This document shows, in pieces, positions 53,652 to 62,071 of a DNA stretch of 64,000 bases (the stretch's first letter is position 1; every line of letters starts with the position of its first letter). Under the pieces are notes generated by a model. The model had not been told where the DNA came from. It searched no databases and worked only from the letters and a program-made list of their open reading frames with translations. Source of the DNA: WHSW01 sp963705955 (GTDB lineage: Bacteria; Actinomycetota; Thermoleophilia; Solirubrobacterales; 70-9); assembly GCA_963705955.1 (NCBI GenBank), contig CAVPLH010000010.1, positions 310,001-374,000 of the forward strand. The letters are read 5' to 3'. The position numbers and the translations under genes were made by a program.

Positions 53652-54227
53652 CTAGAGCTCGTACGGAAGCAGGACGCCGTCGATGACGTGCACGATCCCG
53701 TTCGAGGCCTTGACGGCGTCCGGCGCGACGATCGAGATCGTACGACCGGTCGCGTCGGTCAGCTCAACCGAGCCTCGAGCCTTGGTCAGGAACGAGCCCT
53801 GGAGCAGCGTCGGGATTCGCTTCGCCTTCACGACCTGCTTCGCGGCTCGGAGGCCGGGAGCGGTGTGGTACTTGAGCACCTGCTTGACCGCCGGCAGGCC
53901 GAGGGCCGCTACCGCGTTAAAGGCGTCCTCCTCAGTGGCCGCTCCCGTGAGGTCCAGGAACGCCTGATCGGTCGGTGCGAAGACGGTGAGCTGGCGGCGG
54001 CCATCGAGCTTGCCGTCGAGCCCGGTCGCGACCACAGCGTCGCGGAGGATGTCGAAATCGCCGGCGTTGGAGTCGAACCCGCTCGGGCCGGAAATCGCGA
54101 CGACCTTCTCGACGATGGTCTTGCCCTTCTTCCCGGTGTCCTTGCCCCCCTTGTCGGCGAGAGCCGGTGAGGCGGTGAGCGCGACGAGGGCGCCGATGCT
54201 TGCCAGTGAGACGATGAACTTACGCAT
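53652..54227 (-). CDS. Secreted fasciclin (FAS1) domain protein
   Basis: 191 residues from ATG 54227 (AAAGGAG 7 bases upstream). A Sec signal peptide (MRKFIVSLASIGALVALTASPALA) precedes a FAS1 domain with FDILRDAVVATGL, LTVFAPTDQAFLDL, VLKYHTAPG and ASNGIVHVIDGVLLP (H1 and H2 motifs). Such proteins mediate adhesion at the cell surface. The promoter region contains 11-bp TGTC repeats like those of the first CarH-like gene, suggesting shared control. Confidence 0.88.
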   Translation of the reverse strand: MRKFIVSLASIGALVALTASPALADKGGKDTGKKGKTIVEKVVAISGPSGFDSNAGDFDILRDAVVATGLDGKLDGRRQLTVFAPTDQAFLDLTGAATEEDAFNAVAALGLPAVKQVLKYHTAPGLRAAKQVVKAKRIPTLLQGSFLTKARGSVELTDATGRTISIVAPDAVKASNGIVHVIDGVLLPYEL

Positions 54228-54247
54228 GACCACTCCTTTTGTGGTGG

Positions 54248-54324
54248 GTTGTCTAAGGTCTGTCCAGACTGTCTGCCGACAAAGTATCAGATGCCGGGCC
54301 GAAATGCACAGGGTCTGTCCTAAG
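54248..54324. promoter_or_regulatory. Second set of CarH-type TGTC repeats
   Basis: gtTGTCtaagg (54248) and tcTGTCcagac (54259) are in 11-bp register, a degenerate third unit follows at 54270, and another copy tcTGTCctaag lies at 54314. The region separates the fasciclin gene (minus) from the second CarH-like gene (plus) and carries the same core as 52355-52387. Confidence 0.5.
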
Positions 54325-54400
54325 TTTTCGCTAAGCTGTTTGCAACGTCGCGCAGAGAACCGGGGATAGCGATCCCAGTCACCTATCGAGGCCCTGCACA

Positions 54401-55285
54401 ATGTCTGCCCAACACCCGCAGCACGAGCAAGAGCGCGTCCGGATTGGCGAGCTCAGTCGGCGCACCGGCGTGCAGGCCGACACGATCCGTGCCTGGGAGC
54501 GTCGCTACGGCCTCGTCGATCCGAAGCGCAGCTCGAAGGGCTATCGGCTCTACTCGAGCGCGGATGAGGAAGTTATTGGGGCGATGCGCGAGCTCACGGC
54601 GAAGGGAGTGGCCGCGGCTGAGGCGGCGGCGCTCGCTCGTCGCGGCGCCGAGGCGCCGGCGGCACCGTCGCTCGGCGCGCTCGACCCCGCGGCGCAGGCC
54701 CGCCGCCTGCGCCGCGCGCTCGAGGGGTTCGACGAGGAGGAAGCCAACGCGATACTCGACGAGTGCCTAGCTGGTCTCTCGCTGGCCAAGGTCCTCGCTG
54801 ACATCGTCCCAGCGGCGATGGCCGAGATCGGGAGCCGCTGGCAGGACGGCGAAGCGACCGTGGCTCAGGAGCACTTCGCCTCAAGCGTCGTCCGCGGCCG
54901 CCTGCTCGGCCTTGCGCGCGGATGGGGCGTCGGCGCCGGCCCGCTCGCGCTGCTGGCATGCATACCCGGCGAGCTCCACGACCTCGGCTTGATCGCCTTC
55001 GGGCTCTCGTTGCACCAGCGCGGCTGGCGGATTGCCTTTCTCGGCGCCGACACGCCGCTTGAAACGCTCGACGACGCCGTAACTCGCTTGCGACCGCGGG
55101 TGGTCGTCGTGTCTGCTTCGGAGCCAGGGCGCCTCGCCGCGGTCGCTGAAGAGCTGCGTTCGCTGGCCATGCGCGTCCCGATCTCGGTTGGGGGGCGGGC
55201 CGCCGCAGCCTTGCCGATCGAGGGCGTGACCGTGCTCGAGGGCATCGGCTCGAGTGAAGCCTTCGACCGGTTCCGCTCGCCATAG
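54401..55285 (+). CDS. MerR-family B12-dependent light regulator (CarH/LitR-like), paralogue
   Basis: 294 residues, colinear with the regulator at 52374. HTH: RIGELSRRTGVQADTIRAWERRYGLVDP..GYRLY; bundle motif WQDGEATVAQEH; B12 motif ELHDLG. The residue after Trp is Gln. The ATG begins ATGTCTGCC, again overlapping a TGTC motif. Being next to the first copy and the fasciclin gene suggests a local duplication. It may regulate fasciclin, itself and the other regulator. Confidence 0.85.
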   Translation: MSAQHPQHEQERVRIGELSRRTGVQADTIRAWERRYGLVDPKRSSKGYRLYSSADEEVIGAMRELTAKGVAAAEAAALARRGAEAPAAPSLGALDPAAQARRLRRALEGFDEEEANAILDECLAGLSLAKVLADIVPAAMAEIGSRWQDGEATVAQEHFASSVVRGRLLGLARGWGVGAGPLALLACIPGELHDLGLIAFGLSLHQRGWRIAFLGADTPLETLDDAVTRLRPRVVVVSASEPGRLAAVAEELRSLAMRVPISVGGRAAAALPIEGVTVLEGIGSSEAFDRFRSP

Positions 55286-55684
55286 AGACCCGCCTGGCGG
55301 AAGGCTTGGGCGCAGTCACGGCTTGCCCGCAGGCGCGTGCCGGCTGACCGCCTCCTGCGCGAGACCCCCGGCGCAGGAACCTCACACCGAAGCGCTATCG
55401 GGAACCCTGTGGAATATGTCCCCCGACCTTGGGCTGTTCGGATCGCCCGATCGGTGGATCAGGCGGGCAGAGGCGGCGGTGGCAACGCTCACGTGCCGCC
55501 CCCGCCGCGCGCCTGACTCCGAGAGAGACTTGAAAGCGCGTGTCAATGAAGCTAAAAGAAGCTCGGTGCCAGCACTCAACGCGCCGCCACCGCGTCGCCT
55601 GCGCCGACCAAGCGCTCGGTTCAGGTTGAGACCGGGATATATCGGCGCCACTCTCGCCGCTGTGGAGGCGAGGGGCTTTGCACG
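55286..55684. other. Non-coding stretch before the integrase remnant
   Basis: No open frame here has family character in any of the six frames, and no tRNA or strong hairpin is seen. It may include the left end of the mobile element, but I could not find an attachment-site repeat. Confidence 0.4.
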
Positions 55685-56792
55685 TGTAAGCCAACTCTTC
55701 AAGCCCAAGTGTGGTCGGCTCGGGAGCGCAAGCCACTCCGCCGCACGTTCACGTCGCTGAGCTGAGGCGAGACGCTGGCGACTAGAAGCCCGGGTCGCGC
55801 TCGGTCGAAGAGAACTCAGCGCCCCGACCGCGATGAACCTGGCACAGGCCGCCGCCAGTTGGCTTGAGGACGCCCGCTCGGGGGTCGTGCGAACCCGCTC
55901 TGGCGAGCCATACAAGCCCTCGGCGGTGCGCAGCTACGAGGCGGCGCTTCGACGGGTCCTGCTGCCCCAACTGGGCCACCTCCGCCTCTCGGCGATAACA
56001 CGATCAAGAATCCAGGAGCTCGTTGACGGGCTGGTGCGGGAAGGCAAGGCTCCGGCCACAGTCGCAAACGCCGTGCTCCCGTTGCGCGCGATCTTCCGCC
56101 GCGCGATCCAGTTCGAGCTCCTGGTCGCAAATCCGACGGAGCGGCTGGTCCTGCCACGGGACCGCAGACAACGCGACCGCGTAGCCGAGCCGCGCGAGAT
56201 CACCGCCCTCCTCGACGCGCTCGACGATTTTCACAGCTGCCTCTAGGCGACGGCGATCTTTACCGGCCTGCGTCGCGGCGAGCTGCAGGCCCTTCGTTGG
56301 GAAACCGTCGATCTCGCGGGCGGGATCCTGCGGGTCGAGCACTCTTGGGACCGAGTCGCTGGCACGATCGATCCGAAGAGCCGCAGTGGTCGGCGGGCGG
56401 TTCCGATCCCCGAGGCGCTTGCCCCCGAGCTCATCGCTCATCTCGCGCGTCAGCCCGGCGAGGCGGGCTTCGTTTTCGCAAGCCAAAGCGGCCAGCCCTT
56501 CGATCCCTCGAACGCGAACCGCTACGCGAAACGGGTCTGGTCGCGGGCTGGTCTGCAGCAGCTTGGCTTTCGCGAGGCCCGTCACACCTTCGCGTCGCTG
56601 ATGATCGCGGCGGGTGTTAACGCCAAGGCGCTGTCCAGCTATATGGGCCATAGCTCGATCTCGGTCACGATCGACCGCTACGGTCATCTGCTGCCCGGCA
56701 ATGAGCGAGAGGCCGCGGCTCGCCTCGATCGCTACCTCGAGCAGGGCGGGCGGGTTACTGGCTCGAACCGTGAGCGCCTCGCCGATGAGTAA
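55685..56792 (+). pseudogene. Tyrosine recombinase/integrase, inactivated (amber stop and frameshift)
   Basis: The arm-type N-terminus (WSARERKPLRRTFTSL, then ARRWRLEARVALGRRELSAPTA after a one-base shift near 55757), the core-binding domain (NLAQAAASWLEDARSG..) and the catalytic domain are colinear. TAG at 56244 interrupts FHSCL-ATAIFTGLRRGEL exactly where homologues have Trp (TGG to TAG), in an otherwise intact frame. Catalytic residues remain readable: TGLRRGEL (Arg), ARHTFAS (Arg, with the usual HxxR His replaced by Arg), MGHSS (His) and DRYGH (Tyr). Phage or ICE origin. The stop codon is a substitution, so this is real decay. Confidence 0.75.
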
Positions 56793-57021
56793 CCGCCCGG
56801 GTTCCGAGCGCCGGCCGCCACCGGTCGAGCATTACCCGCCGTACATCGTCACGGCGGAGGATAGGCGCCGCTGGGATCTGGCTCACGCGATCGCCGAGCT
56901 TGTTTTTGGCGATACCGGAAACGCTGCAGCCGTTTGGATGGCGGCGCGCACCGTCTATCGCCTCGATCTCCCGACGGACGAGGCGCCAGATGCGGCGTCG
57001 GGTTCCACGGGCGATCGATAG
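56785..57021 (+). CDS. Small mobile-element protein, unknown
   Basis: 78 residues from ATG 56785, overlapping the integrase stop by 8 bases. Composition: MSNRPGSERRPPPVEHYPPYIVTAEDRRRWDLAHAIAEL, VWMAARTVYRLDLPTDE. No HTH is evident; the position just after an integrase suggests an element-encoded accessory protein. I do not recognise a family. Confidence 0.5.
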   Translation: MSNRPGSERRPPPVEHYPPYIVTAEDRRRWDLAHAIAELVFGDTGNAAAVWMAARTVYRLDLPTDEAPDAASGSTGDR

Positions 57022-57168
57022 GGGCTCTGCCGGGCGACCCCGCTGGGTTGCTCGCCCAACGTTGAGGAGACCTGCCTCTCGCACATCGCGGAGGCGAAAA
57101 GTCCATCCGAACTCAACCGAGCATTCGATGCTGAAGTTCTGGGCACCGCCTATCCAAAGGAGGACGAG

Positions 57169-57450
57169 ATGCCCACCACCAACACCAACAAGGACCAAGT
57201 CGATCGCGCCACCCTGTTCTCGATGTGGATGCGAAACATCTCACCGGTCACTCTGGCTCGAACCTATGGTCTCACCGTCGAGGAGATCATGGTGATCGTC
57301 GACGAGGAGAAGGCGACGTATCCGAGTCGCGCTCCGACGGACGCGAGGCAGTTCTTTGCTGATCACAGCCTTCGCATCGAAGCGCTCATAGAGGATGCGG
57401 CTGCGGCGGCGCATCGAGAGCGAGGCTTTGGTCGCCTGAAATCGTTTTGA
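57169..57450 (+). CDS. Small HTH-like phage/element protein
   Basis: 93 residues with AAAGGAGG 6 bases before the ATG. The middle segment TLARTYGLTVEEIMVIVDEE resembles a helix-turn-helix. The natural frame may continue past 57440 after a shift into ELLIRLHKYKFELAQFEGIV..LNLAEHGALGR (to about 57640), so the C-terminus shown is probably truncated. Unknown function, same element as the integrase. Confidence 0.5.
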   Translation: MPTTNTNKDQVDRATLFSMWMRNISPVTLARTYGLTVEEIMVIVDEEKATYPSRAPTDARQFFADHSLRIEALIEDAAAAAHRERGFGRLKSF

Positions 57451-57611
57451 GCTGCTGATTCGCCTGCACAAATACAAGTTCGAGCTGGCGCAATTCGAGG
57501 GCATCGTTCGCGCCGATCCAAAAAGCGCGCGCGCCGAACTGGATGTCCTGAACCTCGCAGAGCACGGCGCCCTCGGTCGAAGGCCACCGGCAGCTCGGCT
57601 CGCCGAGCTGA

Positions 57612-57806
57612 ACAACGCGCTCGGGTCTTACAGCCAGGGGTCGCCGGGCTCGGCGGCCAGGCGGGCGCAAGTGCGCCGACTGCGGCCGCTCAGGTGGTCC
57701 GCTGGAAGTCCACCACGTCAACGGCGACCCGTCCGACAACCGGATCGCGAACACGATCCCGTTGTGCGTCGATCGCCACCGAAAACCCACGTTTCCCGGC
57801 AACTAG
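57612..57806 (+). pseudogene. HNH endonuclease fragment
   Basis: The frame reads GRKCADCGRSGGPLEVHHVNGDPSDNRIANTIPLCVDRH before TAG 57804: CxxC, HH and CxxxH ligands of an HNH nuclease domain. No start codon lies in frame because a TGA precedes it at about 57607; the domain was probably once the C-terminus of a longer protein. It completes a decayed element at 55.7-57.8 kb. Confidence 0.55.
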
Positions 57807-57831
57807 AGCATTTCGGCGTCGGCGCGATCAG

Positions 57832-58059
57832 CTAACTGGACGGGTGATATTCGGCGATGTGGCGTCCAAGCTCAGATTCCGAAAGGAAGCGCTCGCCGCA
57901 GGTCGGACAGATCACGTCGGACTCAGCCACCGCTTCCCGCTCCGCCGTGTCCTCCTTGACCGCACGGCGGCTGACCAGCCAGGCGATGACCACGCAGACC
58001 GCCACTATCACGACGAGGAGGCCGACGCCAGCTGTCCACGACAAGGCGATGACTTGCAT
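57832..58059 (-). CDS. Membrane-anchored C2H2-type zinc-finger mini protein
   Basis: 75 residues from ATG 58059 (GTG 58083 would add eight). One transmembrane helix (WTAGVGLLVVIVAVCVVIAWLV) then a cytoplasmic CPTCGERFLSESELGRHIAEYH: C-x2-C-x12-H-x4-H, a classical zinc-finger spacing rare in bacteria. It sits between the mobile-element remnant and SnoaL genes. Function unknown; it could bind a nucleic acid or protein at the membrane. Confidence 0.65.
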   Translation of the reverse strand: MQVIALSWTAGVGLLVVIVAVCVVIAWLVSRRAVKEDTAEREAVAESDVICPTCGERFLSESELGRHIAEYHPSS

Positions 58060-58109
58060 CGGGCCGGACTCTAACCGTGGCACGGGGCCTGTGGGTCACA
58101 CCCGGCATT

Positions 58110-58200
58110 GTTTGCGCAGCGCAGTACGACCGTGAACCGGGCACGGCCCCGAAAAATCGCGCCGCTTACTCCGACAGCCCGGCGGCTGCGAGGGCTTCGG
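58110..58200. repeat. Dispersed repeat, copy 1 (covers SnoaL gene 3' end)
   Basis: The sequence from GACCGTGAACCGGGCACGGCC through GAAAAATCGCGCCGC to CTCCGACAGCCCGGCGGCT is nearly the same as 61640-61712. It includes the final codons (AAGLSE) of the SnoaL-like gene and the sequence just downstream of it. Confidence 0.6.
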
Positions 58201-58552
58201 CCCGATGTTCGTACTCATCGATGCGCAGAACCTTGCCGTCGCGCAGCGTGTAGACCTCATAGAAGCGGGTTTCGACTTCGACCCCGCTCGCTCGACCACG
58301 GCCGTGGAATCGAACCGCCACGAACACCCGGTCTCCGCGCCCGATCACCTCCTCGAGGGTTGTCTCGGCCGTCTCCCAGGCTTCGTTCCAGCGTTCGTAG
58401 TTCGCCAGCACGGCGTCGTTGCCGTACAAGGCACCGTCCTCCAAGCTGATCACGACTATGTGGGGGTCGTGGAACCCTGCGATGCGATCGTAGTCGCCAC
58501 GCGAGTAGGCATCCCAGGCCTCGCGCACGATCTCCACGTTCTCCTGCGACAT
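58166..58552 (-). CDS. SnoaL-like (NTF2 fold) protein
   Basis: 128 residues: MSQENVEIVREAWDAYSRGDYDRIAGFHDPHIVV and VFVAVRFHGRGRASGVEVETRFYEVYTLRDGKVLRIDEY end in AAGLSE. This is the large SnoaL-like group common in Thermoleophilia genomes. Its small NTF2 fold may act as an isomerase or ligand binder. One of at least two copies here. Confidence 0.85.
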   Translation of the reverse strand: MSQENVEIVREAWDAYSRGDYDRIAGFHDPHIVVISLEDGALYGNDAVLANYERWNEAWETAETTLEEVIGRGDRVFVAVRFHGRGRASGVEVETRFYEVYTLRDGKVLRIDEYEHRAEALAAAGLSE

Positions 58553-58592
58553 CGCCTACTCCCGCAGCCCGCCGGCTTCCGCCGGCTTCGTT

Positions 58593-58982
58593 CTAGGAGA
58601 GCGCCTTGGCCTTGATCGAGTCGAACTCCGCCTGGGAGATCGCCCCGGAGTCGAGCAGCTCCTTCGCCTTGGCGATCTCGCTCGCCGAGCCGCCGGCGGT
58701 GTCGCGAACGTACTGGTTCATCGCCGCCTGCTGGCTCTTGGCCTGCTCGATGCTGCGGTCGCGCATCCCGTCGTGCTGGGCGATCAGGTAGACGAGCACC
58801 CCGAGGAACGGGATCACGATGATGAACACGACCCAGAGCGCCTTGTGCCAGCCGCCGATGTCGTGGCGGCGGAAGATGTCGATGAAGCAGGTGATCGCGA
58901 TCCAGATCCAGGCGAACCAGGCGAAGAAGACGACGATCGTCCAGAAGACTTCCCCGAACTGATAGTCCGCCGCTATGAACAT
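58593..58982 (-). CDS. PLDc_N/SHOCT membrane protein
   Basis: 129 residues: a tryptophan-rich helical pair FGEVFWTIVVFFAWFAWIWIAITCFIDIFRRHDIGGWHKALWVVFIIVIPFLGVLVYLIAQH is the PLDc_N membrane module, and SEIAKAKELLDSGAISQAEFDSIKAKAL is a SHOCT tail. Length and order are typical of actinobacterial PLDc_N-SHOCT proteins. Function unknown. Confidence 0.85.
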   Translation of the reverse strand: MFIAADYQFGEVFWTIVVFFAWFAWIWIAITCFIDIFRRHDIGGWHKALWVVFIIVIPFLGVLVYLIAQHDGMRDRSIEQAKSQQAAMNQYVRDTAGGSASEIAKAKELLDSGAISQAEFDSIKAKALS

Positions 58983-59030
58983 GTGTCGCCTCCCACGTCG
59001 TCGTCGCTTGCGATCCTATACGCGCCGTCG

Positions 59031-59117
59031 CGACGTTCTGCTGCGACATCGCCCGCGCGGTATCTCGCTTGCCGGGAGCACCGCGTTTTTGGCGCACGCA
59101 GAGCAACGGTGACCGGG
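59031..59117. repeat. Dispersed repeat copy 4: orphan 5' end of a SnoaL-like gene
   Basis: On the minus strand it carries the upstream region and first codons (MSQQNV) of a SnoaL-like gene, matching 62053-62135 closely, but the following sequence is unrelated. It is a truncated duplicate lacking a reading frame. Confidence 0.55.
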
Positions 59118-59304
59118 AATGCCTGGCGTGAGAAAGTGCCGCTTCCGGTCCAAAGTGCGTAGATCGGCGTCGCCATCCCCAGCGTTCGCGGACCGACGAG
59201 GACCCTTCCACACCAGTGGCTGATCGCGGATAGTGTCTCGATCACCTCGCCACGCCTCTCCTTCGGAGCCGGATGTGGGTCGGCGACCGATGCGAAGGGG
59301 ACCC

Positions 59305-60195
59305 ATGACCGAGACGACCAGCGCTGACGAAGCCACCAGCGAGGGCACGACCGACCTGACGATCACCGAGTGGGAGGTTGGGGAGGTCGAGAAGGCGAAC
59401 GCCACCGGCAAGCAGCCGATCGTCTTCGTCCACGGCCTCTGGCTGTTGCCGAACAGCTGGGACCCGTGGCGCGAGGTCTTCGAGGAGGCGGGTTACGTCA
59501 CCGCCGCGCCCGGGTGGCCAGACGATCCCGAGACCACCGAGGAGGCCAAGGAGCACCCCGAGGTGTTCGCCAGGAAGTCGGTCGGCGAGATCGCCGACCA
59601 CTACGAGGAGGTCATCCGGGCCCTCGATAAGAAGCCCGCGATCATCGGCCATTCGTTCGGCGGCCTGATGACCGAGATCCTCGCGGGCCGCGGCCTCGCG
59701 GTCGCGTCGGTGCCGATCAGCCCCGCCCCCTTCAGGGGCGTGTTGCCGCTGCCGTACTCGGCCCTAAAGACGGCTTCGGTCGCGCTACGCAACCCCGCGA
59801 ACCGCAACCGCGCAGTGCCCCTGACCTACGACCAGTTCAGGTACAGCTTCGCCAACCTGCTCGACGACGACGAGGCCACCGAGCTTTATGAGAAGTACTC
59901 GGTCCCCGGGCCGGGCAAGGTGCTCTTCCAAGCGGCGAACGCGAACCTCAACCCGTGGACCGAGGACAAGGTCGATACGAAGAACCCCGAGCGCGGCCCG
60001 ATGCTGGTCATCGCGGCGGAGAAGGACCACACGGTTCCGTACGCGATCGCCAACGCGTCGTTCAAACGCGAGAAGCACAACGAGGGCGTCACCGAGGTGT
60101 TCGAATTCGAGGGCCGCGGCCACTCGCTCTGCATCGATCACGGCTGGCGCGACGTCTGCGACAAGGCGCTCGAGTTCGTCAAGCGGTACGTGTAG
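59305..60195 (+). CDS. Alpha/beta hydrolase
   Basis: 296 residues from ATG 59305 (GAAGGGGA upstream). IVFVHGLWLLPNSWDPW (oxyanion), IIGHSFGGLMTEIL (Ser nucleophile elbow GHSFG), MLVIAAEKDHTVP (acid) and GRGHSLCIDHGW (His). The first 30 residues are polar and acidic. Likely an esterase or lipase; substrate unknown. Confidence 0.85.
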   Translation: MTETTSADEATSEGTTDLTITEWEVGEVEKANATGKQPIVFVHGLWLLPNSWDPWREVFEEAGYVTAAPGWPDDPETTEEAKEHPEVFARKSVGEIADHYEEVIRALDKKPAIIGHSFGGLMTEILAGRGLAVASVPISPAPFRGVLPLPYSALKTASVALRNPANRNRAVPLTYDQFRYSFANLLDDDEATELYEKYSVPGPGKVLFQAANANLNPWTEDKVDTKNPERGPMLVIAAEKDHTVPYAIANASFKREKHNEGVTEVFEFEGRGHSLCIDHGWRDVCDKALEFVKRYV

Positions 60196-60394
60196 ATGGC
60201 GAGCCCGAAAGCGGACGTCCAGGCTGACCCGGCCTTCCTGGGCGCCCGGCCCAGGCGACGACGGCCTCGCCTATAAGAGCTCGGCCATCCACTGACCGGA
60301 CGCCACTGCGACCGGCTACCTCCTGTTCCTCGGCTCGAGCGGGGGCACGGGGGTGCGTTAGGGTGCGTCGACGACTTCTGCCGCGACCCTTGTC

Positions 60395-60685
60395 ATGTGG
60401 TTTTCCCTACGCTCGCCGGAGCTGGCAGAGGACTTTGAGCGCCTGATGGCGGGTGATCGCGACATAGTCCGCGGGTCGCTGGACACGGTGTCGGAGTGGC
60501 GCCTGACGCGGCCGCTGGACTTGCCCGGACAGTCAATTGAAGCTGCCGATTACGTCCTGATCGCGGAAATCGTCGAAATCCAGCGCTGGCAGGAACAGGC
60601 GACCGAGCTGGTCCAGCACCTGGCGGACGACCTGGGGCACCTGGTCTCGAGGCGGGGGATGCTCGTCGTGGGGCACGTCCTTTGA
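60395..60685 (+). CDS. Hypothetical protein, possibly a dimeric alpha-beta barrel
   Basis: 96 residues: MWFSLRSPELAEDFERLMAGDRDIVRGSLDTVSEW, then ADYVLIAEIVEIQRWQEQATELVQHLADDLGHLVS. The sequence suggests a small alpha/beta fold with a Trp-Gln-Glu helix. I do not recognise a family. About 200 bp upstream (60196-60394) hold no gene. Confidence 0.5.
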   Translation: MWFSLRSPELAEDFERLMAGDRDIVRGSLDTVSEWRLTRPLDLPGQSIEAADYVLIAEIVEIQRWQEQATELVQHLADDLGHLVSRRGMLVVGHVL

Positions 60686-60840
60686 TCGCAAAGGCCTCCA
60701 AGGGCCGCTAAGCGACCGGTCGCCCAGGTCAAGCTCGATCTCGGCCGGGGCAGCGCCATCTCAGGGGCTGCCCGGAGCGAAGTAGACGATTGCGTCTCGG
60801 GCGGTATGCCACGAGAACGTCGAGGTCGTGCCGGGACGCC

Positions 60841-61263
60841 CTATGGGCCTGCCGTGATCGCGCCGATCTGCAGCATCATCCCGAGGTCGTCGCGGACCAC
60901 CCAATGCTCGGCGATCCGGCCGTCGATCACCCGATAGATGTGAAGGTGCTCGACGGAGAAGCTCTTGCCCTCGGGGGTCGGGATGCCTCGGAACATCGTT
61001 CCTCGGTACGTGCCGCTCCACCTGTTGTGACAGACGACGAAGTCGCCCTCCTCGATCAGGTTGAGCATCGTCCACTCAGCGTCCGGGACGGCGCCCATGA
61101 CCCCGGCGATGGCCTGACGGAACTTGTCGAGTCCCATCTCAGGGTCTCTGTCGGGTTGGTGGTTGGTGACGTCCTCGTGGAACAGGCGATCGAACTCGAT
61201 GGTGCCCGCGTTCCACTGGTCATAGAACTGCTGGACAACCGACTTGTTGTCTGACGGCGGCAA
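60841..61263 (-). CDS. SnoaL-like ester cyclase
   Basis: The body VVQQFYDQWNAGTIEFDRLFHEDVTNHQ, MGLDKFRQAIAGVMGAVPDAEWTMLNLIEEGDFVVCHNRWSGTYRGTMFRG and KSFSVEHLHIYRVIDGRIAEHWVVRDDLGMM matches the ester cyclase type of SnoaL-like proteins. TTG 61263 is the first standard start after the upstream gene, 18 bases downstream of its stop. Likely co-transcribed with it. Confidence 0.8.
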   Translation of the reverse strand: MPPSDNKSVVQQFYDQWNAGTIEFDRLFHEDVTNHQPDRDPEMGLDKFRQAIAGVMGAVPDAEWTMLNLIEEGDFVVCHNRWSGTYRGTMFRGIPTPEGKSFSVEHLHIYRVIDGRIAEHWVVRDDLGMMLQIGAITAGP

Positions 61264-61280
61264 AGCCGCGCCTGCTCTGA

Positions 61281-61553
61281 CTATGCGTCGTGCCGGCCGG
61301 CGAGTTCCGCAGACTGGGGCCGATCTTGGACTCCCGCTTCTTGAAAGATCGCCGGAACGTCGGGATCGGACAGGAAGGCCTGAAAGCCCTCCTCGTCCCA
61401 GTCGAAAACCGTCCAGGTGCGGGACTCGTCGTTTGGATCGCGGAAGGTGTACGAGCCCTTCGACCCGTGTTGCTTCCGCTTCTCCGCCCCCTTGGTTGAG
61501 AACGTATTCCACCAGCGGTCGAAATCCTCGATCTTCACCGTGGTCAGGATCAT
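61281..61553 (-). CDS. Antibiotic-biosynthesis-monooxygenase-like small protein
   Basis: 90 residues from ATG 61553, preceded by GGAGGAGAAG. MILTTVKIEDFDRWWNTFS, HGSKGSYTFRDPNDESRTWTVFDWDEEGFQAFLSDPD suggests a dimeric alpha-beta barrel as in ABM domains or cyclases. Probably the first gene of a pair with the ester cyclase. Confidence 0.65.
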   Translation of the reverse strand: MILTTVKIEDFDRWWNTFSTKGAEKRKQHGSKGSYTFRDPNDESRTWTVFDWDEEGFQAFLSDPDVPAIFQEAGVQDRPQSAELAGRHDA

Positions 61554-61581
61554 CTTCTCCTCCTTCGCTCGGTATGTTCGT

Positions 61582-61712
61582 CGCACTGCGACATTACCTC
61601 GCCAGCGGGGGAGCACGGCTTTTTTGAGCGGCACAGAGGGACGGTGAACCGGGAACGGCCCTCGAAAAGTCGCGCCGCCTACTCCGACAGCCCGGCGGCT
61701 TCGAGGGCCTTC
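61582..61712. repeat. Dispersed repeat, copy 2
   Basis: 61582-61640 resembles the upstream repeat of SnoaL genes (CTGCGACAT..GAGCACGGCTTTTTTGAGCG..AGAGGGACGGTGAACCGGG) and 61640-61712 resembles 58127-58200, including the end of the SnoaL-like gene that follows. Confidence 0.55.
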
Positions 61713-62071
61713 GCCTGGTCGTTGAAGTACTCCAGCCGGGTGATCAACCCGTCTTCCACGAAGACCAGGATCGCGTCCTTGCGCTCCAGGTAGACGCCGC
61801 TGTCTCTGCCGGTCGCCCGCATCGTGAACAGGGAGACGACCTTGTCGTCGACGTCCCGGTAGCCCTCAGGGTCCATCTCGAAGTGGTCCCAGGCCGAGGC
61901 CCAGTTCTCAAGCCACTTTCGCAGTCCCTCGTGCCCGACGCGATCGTCCGCATCAGGGACATCCCAGTCGACGCTAATGACGTCAGGGTGCATCACCTCC
62001 CAAAGCAGCTCTCCGGTCTGCGCGAAGTGCCTATCCGCGCGGCGCACAACTTCGACGTTCTCCTGCGACAT
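61679..62071 (-). CDS. SnoaL-like (NTF2 fold) protein
   Basis: 130 residues from ATG 62071: MSQENVEVVRRADRHFAQTGELLWEVMHPDVISVDWDVPD and KDAILVFVEDGLITRLEYFNDQAKALEAAGLSE. It is a paralogue of the gene at 58166-58552, sharing start and end motifs. Function unknown. Confidence 0.85.
   Translation of the reverse strand: MSQENVEVVRRADRHFAQTGELLWEVMHPDVISVDWDVPDADDRVGHEGLRKWLENWASAWDHFEMDPEGYRDVDDKVVSLFTMRATGRDSGVYLERKDAILVFVEDGLITRLEYFNDQAKALEAAGLSE

Noticed and set aside
56244..56246. Stop-codon reassignment (UAG as sense)
   Set aside because: UAG ends several other genes normally in this window (for example at 2135-2137), so the amber codon is a mutation.
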